In this document: positions 51,479-61,346 of the stretch, piece after piece
Position numbering within the stretch: position 1 is the stretch's first letter
Layout of the letters: each line of letters opens with the position of its first letter
The notes under the pieces: generated by a model
Database searches by the model: none
Seen by the model: the letters and a program-made list of their open reading frames with translations, nothing else
Told to the model about the DNA's origin: nothing
Source of the DNA: Paludicola sp. MB14-C6
Lineage (GTDB): Bacteria > Bacillota > Clostridia > Oscillospirales > Ruminococcaceae
DNA length: 64,000 nt
NCBI RefSeq assembly: GCF_030908625.1
Contig: NZ_CP133133.1
Coordinates: forward strand, 2,356,001 to 2,420,000
Direction: 5' to 3'
Made by a program: the position numbers and the translations under genes

Positions 51479-52501
51479 ATGCCAAAACATATATTAGCAC
51501 CATATCTTATGGAAAACTCAGTTCATGAGATCAGAGTTAGTGATCTACAACGAATGACACATTTAAATATTGCATTTGCTCATGTAAAAAATAGTATAGT
51601 AACTGTAAAACATCTAAAACACTTAAATCGGATTGCTGTTTATAAGAGTGTTAATCCCGAATTGAAGGTAATTTTATCAGTCGGCGGATGGGGTGCAGAT
51701 GGTTTTAACCAAGCTGCAAAAACGAAAGAGGGTAGAGAAAGCTTTGCCAAAACTGCAATGGATATCGTTTTAAAATGGGATTTTGATGGAATTGATATTG
51801 ACTGGGAATATCCATGTAGCGATCAAGCAGGCATTGCTTATGGTCCTGAAGATAAGGTGAATTTCACCTTACTATTAGAAGAACTTAGAAAAACACTCGA
51901 TGAAAAAGGCAAAATGAACGGTAAAAAGTACTTGTTAACTGCCGCTGTTGGCGGTGAATCATATTTCATTGAAGGCACAGAAATGGATAAAGTCGCTCAA
52001 ATCCTTGATTATGTAAACCTAATGACATATGACTTGCGTGGAGGATTTACTCATGTAGCAGGACACCATGCAAGTTTAGGACCTCAAACTGGCGATGAGA
52101 ACGGACCATGTAGTATGAGAACGGTTCAAATCTATCACGATGCTGGTGTACCATACGAGAAAATGGTATTGGGAGCAGCATTTTACGGTAGAGTGTGGGA
52201 AAACGTAACTTCAACTGAGAATAATGGTTTAGGTCAAGTTGCAAAAACTACTGGAAGCGGTCATGTCCGTTTTAATCTTCAAGATGAAGAGCAAATCAAG
52301 TTACATGGCTACACAAAATACTTTGATGAAAAAGCGCAAGCACCATACTTATTTAATGGTAAAAACTTTGTTTCTTTTGAAGATAAAGCTTCTATTAAAG
52401 CTAAATGCGACTTTGTAAAGGAAAAAGGTCTTGCCGGTATGATGTACTGGGCGTATGGTAATCATCAGTTATTTGAAGCAATGTCAGAGAATTTAGACTA
52501 A
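51479..52501 (+). CDS. Glycoside hydrolase family 18 protein
   Basis: A 340-residue TIM barrel with the GH18 active site FDGIDIDWEYP (D103, D106, D108, E110; Glu is the acid) and LSVGGWGADGF upstream. YVNLMTYDLRGG and GMMYWAYGNH also fit. No signal peptide and no chitin- or peptidoglycan-binding module, so it may act on cytosolic chito-oligosaccharides, or leave the cell at sporulation like spore lytic GH18 enzymes. Good site GGAGAAAAAGG before the ATG. Confidence 0.9.
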   Translation: MPKHILAPYLMENSVHEIRVSDLQRMTHLNIAFAHVKNSIVTVKHLKHLNRIAVYKSVNPELKVILSVGGWGADGFNQAAKTKEGRESFAKTAMDIVLKWDFDGIDIDWEYPCSDQAGIAYGPEDKVNFTLLLEELRKTLDEKGKMNGKKYLLTAAVGGESYFIEGTEMDKVAQILDYVNLMTYDLRGGFTHVAGHHASLGPQTGDENGPCSMRTVQIYHDAGVPYEKMVLGAAFYGRVWENVTSTENNGLGQVAKTTGSGHVRFNLQDEEQIKLHGYTKYFDEKAQAPYLFNGKNFVSFEDKASIKAKCDFVKEKGLAGMMYWAYGNHQLFEAMSENLD

Positions 52502-52510
52502 TACACAAAG

Positions 52511-52538
52511 AAAGCGGCACGAATTTTCGTGCCGCTTT
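52511..52538 (+). terminator. Terminator of the GH18 gene
   Basis: AAAGCGGCACGAA / TTCGTGCCGCTTT with a two-base loop. Confidence 0.88.
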
Positions 52539-52593
52539 TATAGTAGTAAAGCCAGCGTGGTTGCCCGTCGTTGTATAATATAAATGGTATGCT

Positions 52594-52700
52594 ACACCGG
52601 TGCGTCAAGGATGCCGCACCCTACAAGTAGATAAGATTAATTCTATCGGTCAGCTATCGCTACCAGCTTTTTCAAAGAGAGATTTAGGTATTAGGAAAGC
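52594..52700. repeat. Direct repeat R1, upstream of the PP2C gene
   Basis: Shares with 53565-53756 the block from ACACCGGTG through GCCGCACCCTACAAG, GATAAGATTAATTCTATC and CAGCTATCGCTACCAGCTT, and the end TTAGGTATTAGGAAA. It contains a GGTGCG / CGCACC hairpin. Confidence 0.85.
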
Positions 52701-52802
52701 TACACTTCACAGGTTATGTATATTATACTTAGCAATATTTTCATTTTGTAGAAGTTGTGTTATAATGAACAAATAAGTTAAATTAATGAATGGAGCATAA
52801 CT

Positions 52803-53543
52803 ATGGATATCGATTTTTATGGAAATACATGTGTTGGTAGCTCAAATGTGAATGGCGATGTGTTTTATATTTCATCTGACCACAAAGTGTATCTTTTAGC
52901 TGATGGTGCTTCAGGTGCAGGAAATGACGGAAAAGTTTTGATGGGAAAGATATGCATTGAAATTATTGAAAATTTTGAATACGATTCAACCAAATTAAAT
53001 GCAAAAGAATATATTGACCAATTATTCTGGAAGATTAACAATCGCCTAATTGAAACATCACAATATTTTAAGAAGCTTGTATTCGGTACATTGAATTTGG
53101 CTGTAGTGGATGACGATATTCTAACAATAACAACTTTAGGGGATTCTCCAGCATTTTATTACAATGGTGTAGAAATCAATAGAGTTGCTAAAAATAAAAA
53201 GCAATATGAATGGATGATTGATGCAGGATATATTACAAAACAACAATATGAAGGTTATATAAGCCAGATGCATGAGATGATGCAGTGTTGTTTTGATTAC
53301 TATGTCCCTCAAATTGTGCCTAACAATGTAATCGAACAGTACCCTATAAAACCAAACAATATTCTTGTTTTATGTAGTGATGGGCTGAGTGATTATATAT
53401 CCTCAAATGATATTATTAGGTCAATTCAGACTAAAGGACTAAAAGATGGAATAGATGATTTAATATTGAAGGCAAAAGATATCGCGCTTGGCAAACAAAA
53501 TTATTTTGACGATATAACTGTTGTAGCAATAAAAATTGTGTGA
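52803..53543 (+). CDS. PP2C-type protein phosphatase domain protein
   Basis: A 246-residue protein with a compact PP2C fold: VYLLADGASGAGNDG (metal-binding Asp), LGDSPAFYYNG, VLCSDGLSDYI (second Asp) and YFDDITVVAIKI (third). It probably dephosphorylates Ser/Thr on an unknown partner; no kinase gene is adjacent. AATGGAG and a TATAAT at 52761 lie upstream. It lies between two copies of a repeat, as if part of a small transferred cassette. Confidence 0.82.
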   Translation: MDIDFYGNTCVGSSNVNGDVFYISSDHKVYLLADGASGAGNDGKVLMGKICIEIIENFEYDSTKLNAKEYIDQLFWKINNRLIETSQYFKKLVFGTLNLAVVDDDILTITTLGDSPAFYYNGVEINRVAKNKKQYEWMIDAGYITKQQYEGYISQMHEMMQCCFDYYVPQIVPNNVIEQYPIKPNNILVLCSDGLSDYISSNDIIRSIQTKGLKDGIDDLILKAKDIALGKQNYFDDITVVAIKIV

Positions 53544-53564
53544 ATGAATGGATAGGCATAAATA

Positions 53565-53756
53565 ACACCGGTGTGTCAAGGATACCGCACCCTACAAGTA
53601 GTAGATAAGATTAATTCTATCAGTCAGCTATCGCTACCAGCTTAAGCCTTTTTGCTTTCCTCTAAAGTTTTGCATAGCAATACTTTTATGAAGAGTGGCG
53701 ACCGAGGTCGGCGGATACAGTTACATTTTTATATCATCTTAGGTATTAGGAAAAGC
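53565..53756. repeat. Direct repeat R2, downstream of the PP2C gene
   Basis: Same family and orientation as R1 but with about 90 extra bases before the TTAGGTATTAGGAAA end, including a GC-rich CGACCGAGGTCGGCGG hairpin. Confidence 0.85.
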
Positions 53757-53802
53757 CCATTGCTATATCAAGACGACTAAAGAATTTTACCCAAATAACA
53801 AA

Positions 53803-53825
53803 TCCCTCCCCATATTGGGGAGGGA
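53803..53825 (-). terminator. Terminator of the V/A-ATPase operon
   Basis: TCCCTCCCCA / TGGGGAGGGA around a short ATA-T loop, eight bases beyond the last stop. Confidence 0.85.
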
Positions 53826-53832
53826 CATTTTA

Positions 53833-54480
53833 TTATACCGCTTTCTTTTCAGCAGCTTTTTTAGCTTTGTCTTTGGTATGACGAATTACTTTTAGTCTTG
53901 TAAACTCTTCACGTTCTTTTTCCTCTAAAGCATCTGTAATAAACTTAACAGTCGCCTCAAAACGAGGGATATTAACGTTTTTTAAAGCATTCGCACGACG
54001 TTGTGTTTTCTTAATTGCATCAGCAAGACGATAAACACTATTTTCAACTTCAGCCAAAATAACGGTAAGTTCTTTTGCTTTATTAAAATTCAAATAAGCA
54101 ACATCATATTGTGAGTTTGACTCAGATAAAGGGTATTGAACAGTAGTAATGGTCGTTTCCAACGATACTTCAGGAATATCTACACCCATAACACTACGAT
54201 ATGTGATATGCACACCATTTTCTATGCTTGTGTCTTTGGTAAGACCTTCACATAAACCTAACGTAATATTAGCACGTTGTAAAGCAGCATAAGCTTTTTC
54301 ATAAGTAGTCTCAATTTCACCACGAAGTGACTTAGCTTTTTCAACAAGCATCATCATCTCACGTATTAGAATATTTCTTTTACGGTCTAAAAGATCATAT
54401 CCTAAATTTGCAAGAACAAGTGATTTTTTTGTTGCTATCAAATTTCCTTTGGTAGGGAATATTGTATTAGCCAAATTCAT
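53833..54480 (-). CDS. ntpD: V/A-type ATPase subunit D
   Basis: Central rotor shaft. The 215-residue protein has a long helical coiled-coil design and the conserved start PTKGNLIATKKSL, then LLDRKRNIL, and a basic C-terminus. AAGGAGG lies only two bases before the ATG at 54480; an in-frame TTG at 54474 with an 8-base spacing may be the real start. Last gene of the operon. Confidence 0.9.
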   Translation of the reverse strand: MNLANTIFPTKGNLIATKKSLVLANLGYDLLDRKRNILIREMMMLVEKAKSLRGEIETTYEKAYAALQRANITLGLCEGLTKDTSIENGVHITYRSVMGVDIPEVSLETTITTVQYPLSESNSQYDVAYLNFNKAKELTVILAEVENSVYRLADAIKKTQRRANALKNVNIPRFEATVKFITDALEEKEREEFTRLKVIRHTKDKAKKAAEKKAV

Positions 54481-54515
54481 ACCCTCCTTCCAACGAAATG
54501 TCGGATGATTTTTGC

Positions 54516-55919
54516 CTAATCTTTAAATCTCTCTGTACGTTTTGGATCAAAGTTTGCTTCAACCAGTTTAGCATCCATGCGGCTTAATTCTGATTTCGGC
54601 AATAAACTTAATAGATCCCAGCCAAGCTCAAGAGTTTGTTCAATTGTTCTTGCTTCATTAAATTCTTGTGAAATAAAATGCTTTTCAAACATCTTACCGA
54701 ACTCCAAATAAGCTTTATCGCTCTTGGATAACTCTTCTTCACCGATAACGGAAGCTAAAGCTCTAGCATCTTGTACACGAGCATAAGACGCAAATAATTG
54801 GTTTGCAACGGCACTATGGTCGCCACGAGTATAGCCCTCACCAATACCATCTTTCATTAAACGAGATAGGGAAGGAAGAATTGCAACAGGAGGATAAATA
54901 CCAATTTGGTTCAAGTTACGATCCAAAACGATTTGACCTTCTGTAATATATCCTGTTAAGTCAGGAACCGGATGGGTAATATCATCATTAGGCATTGTTA
55001 AAATTGGAATTTGAGTAACAGAACCCTTACCGCCTTTTACAATACCGGCTCTTTCATATAAAGATGCTAGGTCAGAATAAAGGTATCCAGGATAACCTTT
55101 TCTACCAGGAATTTCACCTTTAGAAGAAGAGAATTCACGTAGTGCTTCTGCATAAGATGTCATATCTGTCATTATAACAAGGATATTCATATCATGCTCA
55201 TAAGCTAGATATTCAGCAGCAGTTAATGCACAACGAGGAGCAAGGATACGTTCAATGATTGGGTCGTTAGATAAGTTTAAGAACATAACAACGTTTTCCA
55301 ATACACCTGATTCTTCAAATGAACGTTTGAAATAATCTGCAACGTCATTGTTAACGCCCATTGCGGCGAAAACGATACCGAATTTCTCGTCGCTATCTTT
55401 ATTGTCATTTAATTGAGATTGACAAACAAGTTGAACAGCAAGCTTATTGTGGCTCATACCGGAACCAGAGAAGATTGGCAGCTTTTGACCACGGATTAGA
55501 GTAGTCAAACCGTCAATAGACGAAATACCGGTACGAATATAGTTTCTTGGGTATTCACGAGCAACGGGATTTAGAGGTTGACCGTTAATATCCGCATATT
55601 TATCAGCGAAAATTTCGCCAAGACCATCAATCGGTGTACCTGCACCATTAAAGATTCTGCCTAGCATTTCTTTTGAAAGTGCTAATTCCATAGGTTTACC
55701 GGTTAGTCTGGTTCTTGTATTTGTAAGGGAAAGTCCATTGGTGCCTTCGAAAACTTGAATAATAACTCTTTCACCTTGAATTTCAACAATACGACCTAGT
55801 CGTTTTGTTCCATCTTCAAGATAAAGTTCAGCCATTTCTTCAAAGCTAGCATTCGGAACATTATCAAGCACCACTAATGGACCGTTGATTTCTTTTAATC
55901 CAATAAATTGTAGGCTCAT
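54516..55919 (-). CDS. ntpB: V/A-type ATPase subunit B
   Basis: Non-catalytic nucleotide-site subunit of the V1 hexamer. The 467-residue protein has the family's [17 protein letters not shown] in place of a Walker A, and [20 protein letters not shown]. Its ATG overlaps the stop of subunit A by four bases (ATGA), so the two are coupled. Confidence 0.95.
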   Translation of the reverse strand: MSLQFIGLKEINGPLVVLDNVPNASFEEMAELYLEDGTKRLGRIVEIQGERVIIQVFEGTNGLSLTNTRTRLTGKPMELALSKEMLGRIFNGAGTPIDGLGEIFADKYADINGQPLNPVAREYPRNYIRTGISSIDGLTTLIRGQKLPIFSGSGMSHNKLAVQLVCQSQLNDNKDSDEKFGIVFAAMGVNNDVADYFKRSFEESGVLENVVMFLNLSNDPIIERILAPRCALTAAEYLAYEHDMNILVIMTDMTSYAEALREFSSSKGEIPGRKGYPGYLYSDLASLYERAGIVKGGKGSVTQIPILTMPNDDITHPVPDLTGYITEGQIVLDRNLNQIGIYPPVAILPSLSRLMKDGIGEGYTRGDHSAVANQLFASYARVQDARALASVIGEEELSKSDKAYLEFGKMFEKHFISQEFNEARTIEQTLELGWDLLSLLPKSELSRMDAKLVEANFDPKRTERFKD

Positions 55920-57691
55920 TTTGTTTCCTCCACGCGGTTATTGTTTTTGAATGCTTCAAGTTTTTCGTTAATTTCAGCATACAACCTATCAAAAGCACTA
56001 AGGTCATTATTCGGAATTTGATATTTCATACCTGCAAGGATATCAAATAGACCAAGGTCAATCATTTCTGATAAAGCATAGTTGCGTTTGATATATTTTG
56101 AACATTGATCATTTACATAAAGAATGATTTGCATCATTTTTAATTGTTTTTCCAAGGATACATAAGTATCATCAACGTGGAATGCATTTTGTTGTAAATA
56201 ACCTAAACGAATTGCTTTTGCAGTTTCGATAACAAGTTTTTGATCATCAGGTAAAACATCAGAACCAATCAATTTAACGATTTCCATTAATGATGCTTCA
56301 TCTGCTAAAATGTTTGCAAAACGTCGTCTGCATTTTAAGAAGTCTTCTGAAACATATTGGTTATAATATTTTGTTAAATCATCAATATAGTCGCTATAGC
56401 TCTCTGTCCAGTTAATTGCAGGATAGTGACGAGCATAAGCCAATGATTTATCTAATGCCCAGAATGTACGAACGAAACGCTTTGTATTTTGCGTAACCGG
56501 CTCAGAGAAGTCAGCACCTTGAGGAGAAACAGCTCCGATAATCGTTACAGAACCTTGTGTACCATTTAAGTTGTTCATATAACCTGCACGTTCATAGAAC
56601 TGAGCCAAACGAGAAGGTAAGTATGCTGGGAACCCTTCCTCAGCAGGCATTTCTTCCAAACGTCCGGAGATTTCACGAAGTGCTTCAGCCCAACGAGAAG
56701 TTGAGTCAGCCATAATAGCAACGTGGTAACCCATATCACGATAATATTCAGCAAGAGTAATACCTGTATAAATAGATGCCTCACGTGCAGCAACCGGCAT
56801 GTTAGAAGTATTTGCAATCAATGTAGTACGGTCAGTCATTTTGTTGCCTGTTTTCGGGTCGATCAGTTCAGAGAATTCATCAAGTACTTGAGTCATCTCG
56901 TTACCACGCTCACCACAACCAACATACACGATAATATCCGCATCACACCATTTTGCAATTTGGTGCTGTGTCATTGTTTTACCGGTACCAAATCCGCCAG
57001 GAACAGCAGCAGCGCCGCCTTTGGCAATAGGGAATAGAGTATCAATAACACGTTGACCGGTTACTAGCGGCATGGAAATTGGTTTACGTTCAATTGCCGG
57101 ACGTGGCTGACGAATCGGCCATTTTTGGCAAAGTGTCAATTCAATTTCTTCGCATTTTTCTGTTTTAATTTTTGCAACTACATCGTTTACTTTGTAATTG
57201 CCATTTGGAGCAACATAGCTCACAGTACCACTTAATAGTGGAGATAACATACATTTATGTTCAATTACAGGAGTTTCAGGACAAGTAGCGTAAATATCGC
57301 CACCTTTTAAGAAATCGCCAACTTTAGCTACCATAGTAATGTTGAATTCACGTTCAATATCCAATGAAGGAAGATTACATCCCTTATCAATAAAAGAACC
57401 TGAAAGCTCACTGATTTTTTTTAGTGGTCTTTCGATACCGTCAAAAATGTTAGATAAGATACCAGGACCTAAGGTTGCACAAATAGGTGCACCGGTTTTG
57501 AACACAGGTTCTTCCGGTTTCAACCCAGTAGTAACCTCATATACCTGAATGGTAGTGAATTCGTCATTGATTCCGATTACTTCACCAATCAACCTTTTTT
57601 CACCTACATATACCATCTCTAGCATAGAAAAGTCCTTTGTGTCTTTTACAGTAACAACTGGACCATTTATAGAGTATATTTTGTTAATCAA
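55916..57691 (-). CDS. ntpA: V/A-type ATPase catalytic subunit A
   Basis: Catalytic ATPase subunit. The 591-residue protein has Walker [10 protein letters not shown] near 233, the long non-homologous insertion typical of V/A types ([20 protein letters not shown]), GERGNEM and [21 protein letters not shown] prefer the TTG at 57691, with GAGGTG 6 bases upstream, over the GTG at 57700 that overlaps that site. Confidence 0.95.
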   Translation of the reverse strand: MINKIYSINGPVVTVKDTKDFSMLEMVYVGEKRLIGEVIGINDEFTTIQVYEVTTGLKPEEPVFKTGAPICATLGPGILSNIFDGIERPLKKISELSGSFIDKGCNLPSLDIEREFNITMVAKVGDFLKGGDIYATCPETPVIEHKCMLSPLLSGTVSYVAPNGNYKVNDVVAKIKTEKCEEIELTLCQKWPIRQPRPAIERKPISMPLVTGQRVIDTLFPIAKGGAAAVPGGFGTGKTMTQHQIAKWCDADIIVYVGCGERGNEMTQVLDEFSELIDPKTGNKMTDRTTLIANTSNMPVAAREASIYTGITLAEYYRDMGYHVAIMADSTSRWAEALREISGRLEEMPAEEGFPAYLPSRLAQFYERAGYMNNLNGTQGSVTIIGAVSPQGADFSEPVTQNTKRFVRTFWALDKSLAYARHYPAINWTESYSDYIDDLTKYYNQYVSEDFLKCRRRFANILADEASLMEIVKLIGSDVLPDDQKLVIETAKAIRLGYLQQNAFHVDDTYVSLEKQLKMMQIILYVNDQCSKYIKRNYALSEMIDLGLFDILAGMKYQIPNNDLSAFDRLYAEINEKLEAFKNNNRVEETK

Positions 57692-57833
57692 TAGTTTCAC
57701 CTCATAGTTTATGATTGTAACGATCTAATGGATATTACTAATGCTCGTTTCAAATATCAATTAAGAATTATTAAAAAACACATATATCAAAGCTTTTTAA
57801 AAATAGTTTGGTTGATTTTAAACAATATTAGTA

Positions 57834-58427
57834 TTAGATGTCAAGCTGACTGTGCTCAATGAAGTATTTCTTTTGTTCAGCTAACTTTTGCTCAAGGGTT
57901 TCATCAAAATAGATTCCTTGTTCTGTGTTACAAGCAATAAACCCACCAAGTTCAATCGTTTTGCTTTCTTTCACATTGCAATCTTTTCCAAAAGCTTTTT
58001 TGATTTCATCAGCAAAAGCCAAATCTTTGCTTGTTACCATAATATCTAAGTTTTCGTAACTTGCATCCTTTGCAAAATGAGAGATAGAAGACAGTAAATA
58101 CTCTTTATACTCTGAAGTGTTTGTATAATCAACAATTTGTTGTTTTACATTTGCAAAGATATTGTTTGTCAATTCATTTCGTTTCATTAAAACGGCATGT
58201 TTTTGCTCTAAACTATATTTTGCAACTTCATGTTTATATTCTTTTTTTATTTCTTCTGTTTTTTGTTGAATTAAATAAAATGATTTTGTTAATTGTTCAT
58301 CTTTTGTTTTTTCAAGCTCTTGTTCTTTCAACTCTTCGGCTTCGCGCTCTAATTGAGCAGCTTTTGCATCTATTTCAGCGAAAACAGCAGCTTGAAATTT
58401 TGCTAGTTTATATTCTTCGTTAGCCAT
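57834..58427 (-). CDS. ntpE: V/A-type ATPase subunit E
   Basis: Peripheral stalk subunit. The 197-residue protein has a long charged coiled coil (about 20-105; LEREAEELKEQELEK) and a C-terminal globular part. The ATG at 58427 has GGAGG 5 bases upstream; the ATG at 58439 overlaps that site. Confidence 0.85.
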   Translation of the reverse strand: MANEEYKLAKFQAAVFAEIDAKAAQLEREAEELKEQELEKTKDEQLTKSFYLIQQKTEEIKKEYKHEVAKYSLEQKHAVLMKRNELTNNIFANVKQQIVDYTNTSEYKEYLLSSISHFAKDASYENLDIMVTSKDLAFADEIKKAFGKDCNVKESKTIELGGFIACNTEQGIYFDETLEQKLAEQKKYFIEHSQLDI

Positions 58428-58470
58428 AGCTACCTCCATTAACTTGAAATTTGATTAGTAAGGGAAATGC

Positions 58471-58779
58471 CTAAATGTGTATGCCGACAGCCTCACTAAT
58501 ATAGCGAGAAATTGTATCGCTAATTTTAGAAGTAGCATGTCTGTCAGGAATTTCAACAATTAAAGGACGTTTGTTATTTAATTTGTATTGAAAAACAGTA
58601 TCATGGCATAAATCAATTAATTTTTTTGTCATAAGAACAATACCGATTTCTGAGTTGGAAAAAGCGTCTTTTAAAGCATCTTGAACTTCTTGTTCTTCAT
58701 GAGCAACGATACCCTCAATGCCTGACATACGCATGCCAATACAAGTATCAATATTGTCACTAATAACATAAAACTTCAT
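58471..58779 (-). CDS. ntpG: V/A-type ATPase subunit F
   Basis: A 102-residue regulatory subunit of the central stalk. VISDNIDTCIGMRMSGIEG at the start, IGIVLMTKKL in the middle and PLIVEIPD near the end are diagnostic for the F subunit. Confidence 0.9.
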   Translation of the reverse strand: MKFYVISDNIDTCIGMRMSGIEGIVAHEEQEVQDALKDAFSNSEIGIVLMTKKLIDLCHDTVFQYKLNNKRPLIVEIPDRHATSKISDTISRYISEAVGIHI

Positions 58780-58872
58780 AAATCTCGTCCTTTCTTATAC
58801 TGATCTCATTCAAAACAATTAAATATCGTTTTGAATGAGAATTCGTATTCCGGAGTACTTGCTACGGGTTGA

Positions 58873-59304
58873 TTATAATCTGTTTAGAATTAAGATAGAA
58901 ATTAATAGACCGTAAATAGCAACACCTTCACCAAGTACAACGAAAATCATTGCTTTACCGAATGATTTAGGATCTTCACTAACAGCACCAATAGCAGCAG
59001 GAGCAGCAGCAGCAACGGCAATACCGGCACCAACACAAGAAAGTCCTGTAACAACAGCGGCAGCAATAAAGCCCATACCAACAGCAGAACCAGGAAGAGC
59101 AGCAGCAGTTTCAGCAGCGGAAACAATACCACCAACAGGAAGGATGAATGCTAATACGCAAACACCTGCGAATGCAGCTAAGTTAGTAATAACATATTTT
59201 TTTGCTTTTTTACCGGATGTAACACCTTTGTATGCAGGGATTAGTGGGCTAGCGATAAGAACGATTGCTAAAAGTGGAAGTAATAATAGTTGTAGTAATG
59301 ACAT
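58873..59304 (-). CDS. ntpK: V/A-type ATPase proteolipid subunit K (c ring)
   Basis: A 143-residue protein with four membrane helices (about 4-22, 33-56, 68-96, 112-142), forming a duplicated hairpin. Only the second hairpin has a membrane carboxylate (LGEGVAIYG, Glu near 126); the first has none, so the ring should have one ion site per four helices. Ala/Gly-rich third helix. The ATG at 59304 has GGAGG 8 bases upstream, preferred over the ATG at 59319. H+ or Na+ use cannot be settled by eye. Confidence 0.92.
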   Translation of the reverse strand: MSLLQLLLLPLLAIVLIASPLIPAYKGVTSGKKAKKYVITNLAAFAGVCVLAFILPVGGIVSAAETAAALPGSAVGMGFIAAAVVTGLSCVGAGIAVAAAAPAAIGAVSEDPKSFGKAMIFVVLGEGVAIYGLLISILILNRL

Positions 59305-59383
59305 AAATAGATCCTCCAAAATAATTTGTAGTTGTTTATAGTATGCTTAAAGTGTTTTGCATTAAGCGTAAAATGACGAATTT

Positions 59384-61327
59384 TTATTCATCAATTTTAT
59401 AAGATATTGTTGCAGGCTCAAATGGTTTACCATTTCCTTCGTAGTGACGGCTAAACATCTCATAGAATTCAAGACGTAATACCTGAATTCCAACGATTAG
59501 GCCTTCTAGACACATAACGAATAGGTTACCGATAACCATAACAATTGGGCTTGCAGCTCCTCCTGCCATTTCAGAAAGTGACATAACAACGGCCATCATA
59601 CCTGCATGGCTTAAAATAAAACCGCCGACTCTGAGGAATGACATAGTATTTGAAAGGTAGCTAAGTACATATTCAAATAATTCAAAGAAATTTTCAATAG
59701 CGTATTCGCCAAAATGTTTCGGCCAAAAATCTTTGTTGCCTGAAACTAATTTCGTTAATGGTTCCTTAAAGAAGATGACCAGTAGAGGAAGAACGATTAA
59801 GCCTAAAACATAAGCAAGATTTAATACGTGTAAATCCAATAATAGTGCGCCAACAGCAGCAAAACCTACTGAAATATAAAAGACTGCACCTGCAATACCG
59901 TTATGGCTGAACAATGCTCTTCCTAAATCTTTGTTTCTGAAACCAAGGTAAATGTTAATTCCAATTGAGATTAAGATTAACAATGCACCAATACCGATTG
60001 CAGCACCAAGTAAAAGATTTGTTGTATCGTTATCAAAAACATGGATAGGTTTTGATTTTAAACCGAATACGGCTTGATAGAACGGATCCAATACATCTTC
60101 ATATCCAAATACGGAACCGTATAAAATGCCGAATAACGAACTTGAAAATCCAATTCGTGTTAAAATCTTACCAAATTCCATTTTCTTAAATTTTGATAAG
60201 AATAAACCTAATAATACAATGACAAGTCCTTGACCTAAATCGCCAAACATGATACCAAATAATAAGGTATAGGAAATTGCAAAAAAGTTTGTCGGGTCAA
60301 TATCTTTATAAGATGGTAGACTGTACATATTAACAAACGTAGTAAATGGTTGGGCAAAACGATTATTTCGCAGCTTAACCGGTGGCTCAAGCGTTGGGTC
60401 TGCATCATGTGGTTGTACTACACACGAAACTGTTTCAAGACAATCTAATGAATTTGTAAAATCGTCTGCTTTACACGCCGGAATAAAACCAATAGCGTAA
60501 AATCGTCCATGAATGGTAGCAACATTTTTCTTCAATAATTGAATTTCATTTGCATATTTCAACAAACTGAATACTTTGTTAATTCTTTCAGAATGTTTTT
60601 CTCTCATAGCTTCAAGATCTTTGTAGACTTGATCTAAGTCTTTATGTTCTGTTTCCAATAATGCGTTTATGTTATTCTCGGCTAGTTCAGGAGTACCATG
60701 AGCATAATCTGGAACATGCATACGTTCAAAGTATAAAGAAGAGAAAATGTCATCAATTACTTCAATTTTAGTTTCAGGGGCAAAATATACGCCCCAGTAA
60801 TAGTCACTGTCGTGATCAAAAGGGAAGAAAAAGAATGTTTTATTTACATAGTAATTCAATTTTTCAAAGCTATCGAATGGAAGCTTACCAAAACGAACTT
60901 TAACGTATTTACAACTAAAAATGTCGTCAAAACTTACGTTTAATCCCGCTAAGTGTCGAATTTGAATTAAAGCTTGTTCATGCTGAGCAATACTTTCTTT
61001 CAATTCGTGTTTCTTTTTATCAAGAAGAGAAACAGATTCGTTTAATTCTTTGATAAAGTTTTGAATATCCTCTAAATTCAACTGATTGAAATCAAATTCA
61101 TCCTTGTGAATTTGAACTTTCAATTTAGCAGCTAAATTTGAAAGATTATTAAGTGGGACTGTATATGGATTAGCCTCATCAAAGGTTGTTAATCCTTTCG
61201 AGGGCTCTGAAGAGTGAATTGACATTTCGGGATGAAAATATCCACAGTTAAGACATCTTAGTAGAGTTTTATCCATTTCATCTACATTGCCTACAATGTT
61301 AATTAAGGACATTTTTTCAATAGCCAA
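59384..61327 (-). CDS. ntpI: V/A-type ATPase subunit I (a subunit)
   Basis: Membrane stator that carries the ion half-channels. The 647-residue protein has a cytoplasmic N-terminal half with coiled coil (about 75-130 and 220-260), then about eight helices from residue 340. RVGGFILSHAGM near 565 carries the conserved Arg and LRLEFYEMFSRHYEG at the end is diagnostic. The TTG at 61327 (GGTGG 9 bases upstream) is the likely start; an ATG follows five codons later. Confidence 0.92.
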   Translation of the reverse strand: MAIEKMSLINIVGNVDEMDKTLLRCLNCGYFHPEMSIHSSEPSKGLTTFDEANPYTVPLNNLSNLAAKLKVQIHKDEFDFNQLNLEDIQNFIKELNESVSLLDKKKHELKESIAQHEQALIQIRHLAGLNVSFDDIFSCKYVKVRFGKLPFDSFEKLNYYVNKTFFFFPFDHDSDYYWGVYFAPETKIEVIDDIFSSLYFERMHVPDYAHGTPELAENNINALLETEHKDLDQVYKDLEAMREKHSERINKVFSLLKYANEIQLLKKNVATIHGRFYAIGFIPACKADDFTNSLDCLETVSCVVQPHDADPTLEPPVKLRNNRFAQPFTTFVNMYSLPSYKDIDPTNFFAISYTLLFGIMFGDLGQGLVIVLLGLFLSKFKKMEFGKILTRIGFSSSLFGILYGSVFGYEDVLDPFYQAVFGLKSKPIHVFDNDTTNLLLGAAIGIGALLILISIGINIYLGFRNKDLGRALFSHNGIAGAVFYISVGFAAVGALLLDLHVLNLAYVLGLIVLPLLVIFFKEPLTKLVSGNKDFWPKHFGEYAIENFFELFEYVLSYLSNTMSFLRVGGFILSHAGMMAVVMSLSEMAGGAASPIVMVIGNLFVMCLEGLIVGIQVLRLEFYEMFSRHYEGNGKPFEPATISYKIDE

Positions 61328-61346
61328 AATGGAGCACCACCTTTAT

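Noticed and set aside
52594..53756. CRISPR-like repeats
   Set aside because: Only two copies, long and unequal, separated by a gene; no short regular spacers anywhere in the window.
56723..57037. Plus-strand frame opposite ATPase subunit A
   Set aside because: Shadow of a conserved gene; composition is Ser/Cys/Thr-rich as expected for antisense reading.
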